From contig JBDSEA010000241.1 of assembly GCA_039920305.1 (NCBI GenBank), forward strand, positions 1-8,319: 8,319 bases of DNA, written 5' to 3'. Source of the stretch: DASRAJ01 sp039920305 (GTDB lineage: Bacteria; Bacteroidota; Bacteroidia; Chitinophagales; UBA10324). Positions 6,373-8,319 of the stretch are shown here, piece after piece (positions within the stretch are counted from its first letter, which is position 1; each line of letters starts with the position of its first letter). Made by a program: the position numbers and the translations under genes. The notes beneath the pieces were generated by a model. That model ran no database searches. It was not told the origin of the DNA and saw nothing but the letters and a program-made list of their open reading frames with translations.

Positions 6373-7812
6373 ATGAAAAAAATTTACATGTCCCTCAGTT
6401 TTTTATTATGTATCTCCCATTCTTTCTCTCAGAATCTTGTCTCAAACCCTGATTTTGAGATTTATGGAAATGTACCTTGTGGCTGGACACCGACGCCAGC
6501 GGATTTTGCAGCAGCCATTGACAGCTGGACTTCACCCACAGAGGCAACACCGGATATTCTTTCTACACTCATACTTTCTTCATGTACTAACTATCAGCCT
6601 CACAGCACAAGCATATTCTGCAATGGGTGGCAGCCACCCCACAGCGGAAATATTTTTGCAGGATTTTACACATACACATACAACTATGCCTACCGGGAAT
6701 ACCTGCAGGTCCCCTTATCGCAGCCTATGGATTCCGGACAACAGTACATTGTTTCAATGTATGTGTGCCTTGCCGATAATTCTCAATATGCCACCAATAA
6801 TATGGGTGTGGGTTTTTCTGCAACAGCTACAAATTCGCTCATAGACTATGAATTAGGATATGCTCCGCAGATCAATTATACCGATGTGATCACTGATACA
6901 AGCGCCTGGATTTATTTAGCTGATACCATCGTTGCAACGGATGAATGGCAATATCTGATCATTGGAAATTTTTACAATAACGCATCCACCAGCATTGTTA
7001 GTTTTAATCCCGGGGGATTTCATGATCGCAGCTATTACTATGTTGACGATGTTTCTGTGGAAGAGCTTATTGTTGTTTCATCTACTTCTTTTAACGCTTC
7101 GGATACAGCCATCTGCGAGAAATTCTGTACCAGCTTCTTTGATTCATCCACGAACAACCCCATAGCATGGCAATGGGAATTCCCCGGCGGAAGTCCCACA
7201 TCTTCTGCTGACAAAAACCCCACAGGCATCTGCTACGCCACACCGGGTACCTACGACGTTACACTCATTACAACCAGTGCAAACGGGACCGATACACTTA
7301 CCCTCCCTGATTATATAACTGTCAATCCGACGCCACCCTTTCCTGCCATCACTCAAGTGGGTTACGTCCTCACATCGAGTCCTGCGAGTACTTATCAATG
7401 GCAGCTGAATGCTGCGGATATCCCGGGAGCTACCAGTCAATCATATACCGTTTTACAATCCGGTACTTACACTGTGATCATTGGTGATTCAAACGGCTGT
7501 GTGAATTCCACATCGAAAGATGTTTTGATTACAGGAATTGATGTATTGAATGGAGGTGCAGGTATTACCATTTATCCAAATCCTTCAAGCGGAAACTTCA
7601 CCATTGAATTTTCTGGTGCAACAGTAACGGGGGATGCTTCCATTGAGGTAAGGAATGCTATTGGTCAAAGTGTTTTTTATTCAAACTATAAGATTTCGTC
7701 AGCCAACCGGAATATGGATATTGATTTGGAACTTGCTCAATCCGGAATTTACTTCATTACAATAAAAACGGAGAATGATTTTGTAAAAAAGAAAATGGTG
7801 GTAATTAAATGA
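6373..7812 (+). CDS. Secreted lectin-like/PKD protein with C-terminal T9SS sorting domain
   Basis: This 479-residue exported protein has a Sec signal peptide (MKKIYMSLSFLLCISHSFSQ), probably cut before Gln20. Next is a jelly-roll, carbohydrate-binding-like domain (about 21-230) of the type common in Bacteroidota surface proteins. It opens with NLVSNPDFE, includes PPHSGNIFAGFY and YREYLQVPLSQPM, and closes with YYYVDDVSVEE. A PKD domain follows (about 238-318; WQWEFPGG, ATPGTYDVTLI), then an Ig-like stretch (about 322-388; TYQWQLNAADIPGATSQSYTV). The type A T9SS sorting domain is at about 398-479 (ITIYPNPSSGNFTIEF, ending KKKMVVIK). T9SS cargo crosses the outer membrane, the sorting domain is removed, and the protein is released or attached to the surface. 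The sequence suggests adhesion or glycan binding, with no catalytic motif seen. The upstream box TATATTTT (6337-6344) matches 5 of 6 positions of the -7 consensus. A hairpin with T-run follows the stop. Confidence 0.9.
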   Translation: MKKIYMSLSFLLCISHSFSQNLVSNPDFEIYGNVPCGWTPTPADFAAAIDSWTSPTEATPDILSTLILSSCTNYQPHSTSIFCNGWQPPHSGNIFAGFYTYTYNYAYREYLQVPLSQPMDSGQQYIVSMYVCLADNSQYATNNMGVGFSATATNSLIDYELGYAPQINYTDVITDTSAWIYLADTIVATDEWQYLIIGNFYNNASTSIVSFNPGGFHDRSYYYVDDVSVEELIVVSSTSFNASDTAICEKFCTSFFDSSTNNPIAWQWEFPGGSPTSSADKNPTGICYATPGTYDVTLITTSANGTDTLTLPDYITVNPTPPFPAITQVGYVLTSSPASTYQWQLNAADIPGATSQSYTVLQSGTYTVIIGDSNGCVNSTSKDVLITGIDVLNGGAGITIYPNPSSGNFTIEFSGATVTGDASIEVRNAIGQSVFYSNYKISSANRNMDIDLELAQSGIYFITIKTENDFVKKKMVVIK

Positions 7813-7839
7813 TTTATAGTGGATCAATCTGTTGACAAA

Positions 7840-7869
7840 ATTTAGTTTATTAATTAAATGTATTTTTTT
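7840..7869 (+). terminator. AT-only hairpin with T7 run
   Basis: ATTTAGTT (7840-7847) pairs with AATTAAAT (7852-7859), including one G-T pair, around a TATT loop. Seven Ts follow at 7863-7869. It lies 28 bp past the stop of the T9SS-sorted protein and 51 bp before the next ATG. The shape is that of an intrinsic terminator, but the stem is almost entirely A-T and would be weak. It could end the first transcript and separate the two plus-strand genes. Confidence 0.35.
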
Positions 7870-7920
7870 GCATTGAAATGGACGATCGCAGTTCATGCTG
7901 ATTAAATAAAACTTCACACC

Positions 7921-8319
7921 ATGATAAAAAATATGATTCTGTTTCCCATCCTTATTATTTTTTTGAATCCCGCAAATGCTCAGCAAGGTGAATGGACCTG
8001 GATGAAGGGCAGCAGCAGCGGGGGATCGGCAGGTGTTTTCGGAACAGTGCAGGTGCCAGCACCCGGTAATACTCCGCCTGCGATGTACGGGCCGGTTACC
8101 TGGGTTGATTCAATAGGAAATTTATGGTTGTTCGCAGGTGGTTTCAGTGATTACAATGCAGTGTGGAGATATGATATCAGCACCAGTGAATGGACATGGA
8201 TGAAGGGCGACAGCATCCCATATCAATTTGGAGTTTACGGAGTCATGGGTATTCCTGCACCGGGAAATACACCCGGGGGAAGAGCCTGGGGGTTTTTATC
8301 CTGGAAGGATTTAAATGGT
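7921..8319 (+). CDS. Secreted Kelch-type beta-propeller protein, N-terminal part (runs off right edge)
   Basis: The frame is open from the ATG at 7921 to the window edge: 133 codons with no stop. A signal peptide is clear (hydrophobic MILFPILIIFL, then NPANA before Gln21). The mature part contains Kelch-like propeller blades: EWTWMKG at 24-30 recurs at 90-96, a spacing of 66 residues (198 bp). Between them lie PAPGNTPPAMYGPVTW (46-61), the strand GNLWLFAGGF (66-75) and VWRYDISTSEWTW (81-93). The second copy continues with VYGVMGIPAPGNTPGGRAWG. The GG pair and spaced Trp/Tyr residues are classic Kelch/galactose-oxidase features. Large Bacteroidota proteins of this type usually have five to seven blades and often a T9SS sorting domain at the end, which cannot be seen here. 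The role is probably surface binding; no enzyme activity can be claimed. The start follows an A/T-rich leader without a Shine-Dalgarno, and the gene is 108 bp after the preceding one. Confidence 0.88.
   Translation, partial: MIKNMILFPILIIFLNPANAQQGEWTWMKGSSSGGSAGVFGTVQVPAPGNTPPAMYGPVTWVDSIGNLWLFAGGFSDYNAVWRYDISTSEWTWMKGDSIPYQFGVYGVMGIPAPGNTPGGRAWGFLSWKDLNG
7990..8319 (+). repeat. Kelch blade repeat, 198-bp period
   Basis: The DNA starting at 7990 (GAATGGACCTGGATGAAGGG) recurs at 8188 with one mismatch in the first 20 bases (GAATGGACATGGATGAAGGG). Further matches follow in the same phase, for example PAPGNTP at residues 46-52 and 112-118. One full unit and most of a second are in the window. 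The repeat encodes the propeller blades of the truncated secreted protein. Confidence 0.8.

Noticed and set aside
6437..6844. 135-residue plus-strand frame in another phase
   Set aside because: It overlaps the lectin-like domain of the secreted protein, whose own frame has a signal peptide and clear domain motifs.
7144..7440. 98-residue minus-strand frame rich in Arg and Gly
   Set aside because: It is antisense to the PKD domain coding region and has no recognisable motif or start context.
7834..7866. TTGACA-like -35 with downstream TATTTT ahead of the Kelch gene
   Set aside because: Bacteroidota promoters use TTTG/TAnnTTTG rather than the E. coli form, and the same bases are better explained as part of the hairpin and T-run.
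7699..7986. 95-residue open frame on the minus strand
   Set aside because: It covers the coding 3' end of the T9SS-sorted protein, the AT-rich spacer and the start of the Kelch gene. It is rich in Asn, Lys, Ile and His, as expected from reading AT-rich DNA backwards.

Overview
The window looks like chromosomal DNA from a member of the Bacteroidota, probably a free-living or environmental lineage. The evidence is a C-terminal type IX secretion (T9SS) sorting domain, an N-terminal 'NLVSNPDFE' lectin-like domain fused to a PKD domain, a DUF4175 membrane protein, a membrane-anchored PHP-fold protein, weak or absent Shine-Dalgarno sequences, and one exact match to the Bacteroidota -7 promoter box (TAnnTTTG) ahead of pepT. 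There is no tRNA, rRNA, CRISPR array, insertion sequence or phage gene.

Layout: the left three quarters (1-6205) is read leftwards. From upstream to downstream on the minus strand it holds pepT (tripeptidase), a membrane-anchored PHP-fold protein, a short LpxD-like acyltransferase, a saccharopine/lysine 6-dehydrogenase-like oxidoreductase, and the first 334 codons of a DUF4175 membrane protein that runs off the left edge. Only the LpxD-like gene and the dehydrogenase are close enough (47 bp apart) to be called a probable operon; the other gaps are 152, 218 and 291 bp. The right part (6373-8319) is read rightwards from a divergent intergenic region. It holds a secreted lectin-like/PKD/T9SS-sorting protein and then the start of a secreted Kelch-type beta-propeller protein, which runs off the right edge. 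A low-GC hairpin plus T7 run probably separates these two.

How the genes fit together: the minus-strand genes are a mixture of housekeeping functions (peptide breakdown, amino-acid oxidoreduction) and envelope functions (hexapeptide acyltransferase, two membrane proteins). The plus-strand pair are exported proteins of the kind Bacteroidota send to the cell surface through T9SS. I see no defence island, mobile element or clearly new multi-gene system. The points most worth following are: (i) the PHP-fold protein, with an apparent periplasmic catalytic domain between two membrane anchors and Asn-Tyr where the canonical PHP Asp-His pair should be; (ii) the LpxD-like protein, which keeps the catalytic His but appears to lack the second conserved His of true LpxD and sits beside a dehydrogenase rather than lipid A genes; (iii) a bulged hairpin of about 16 bp starting directly at the dehydrogenase stop codon.
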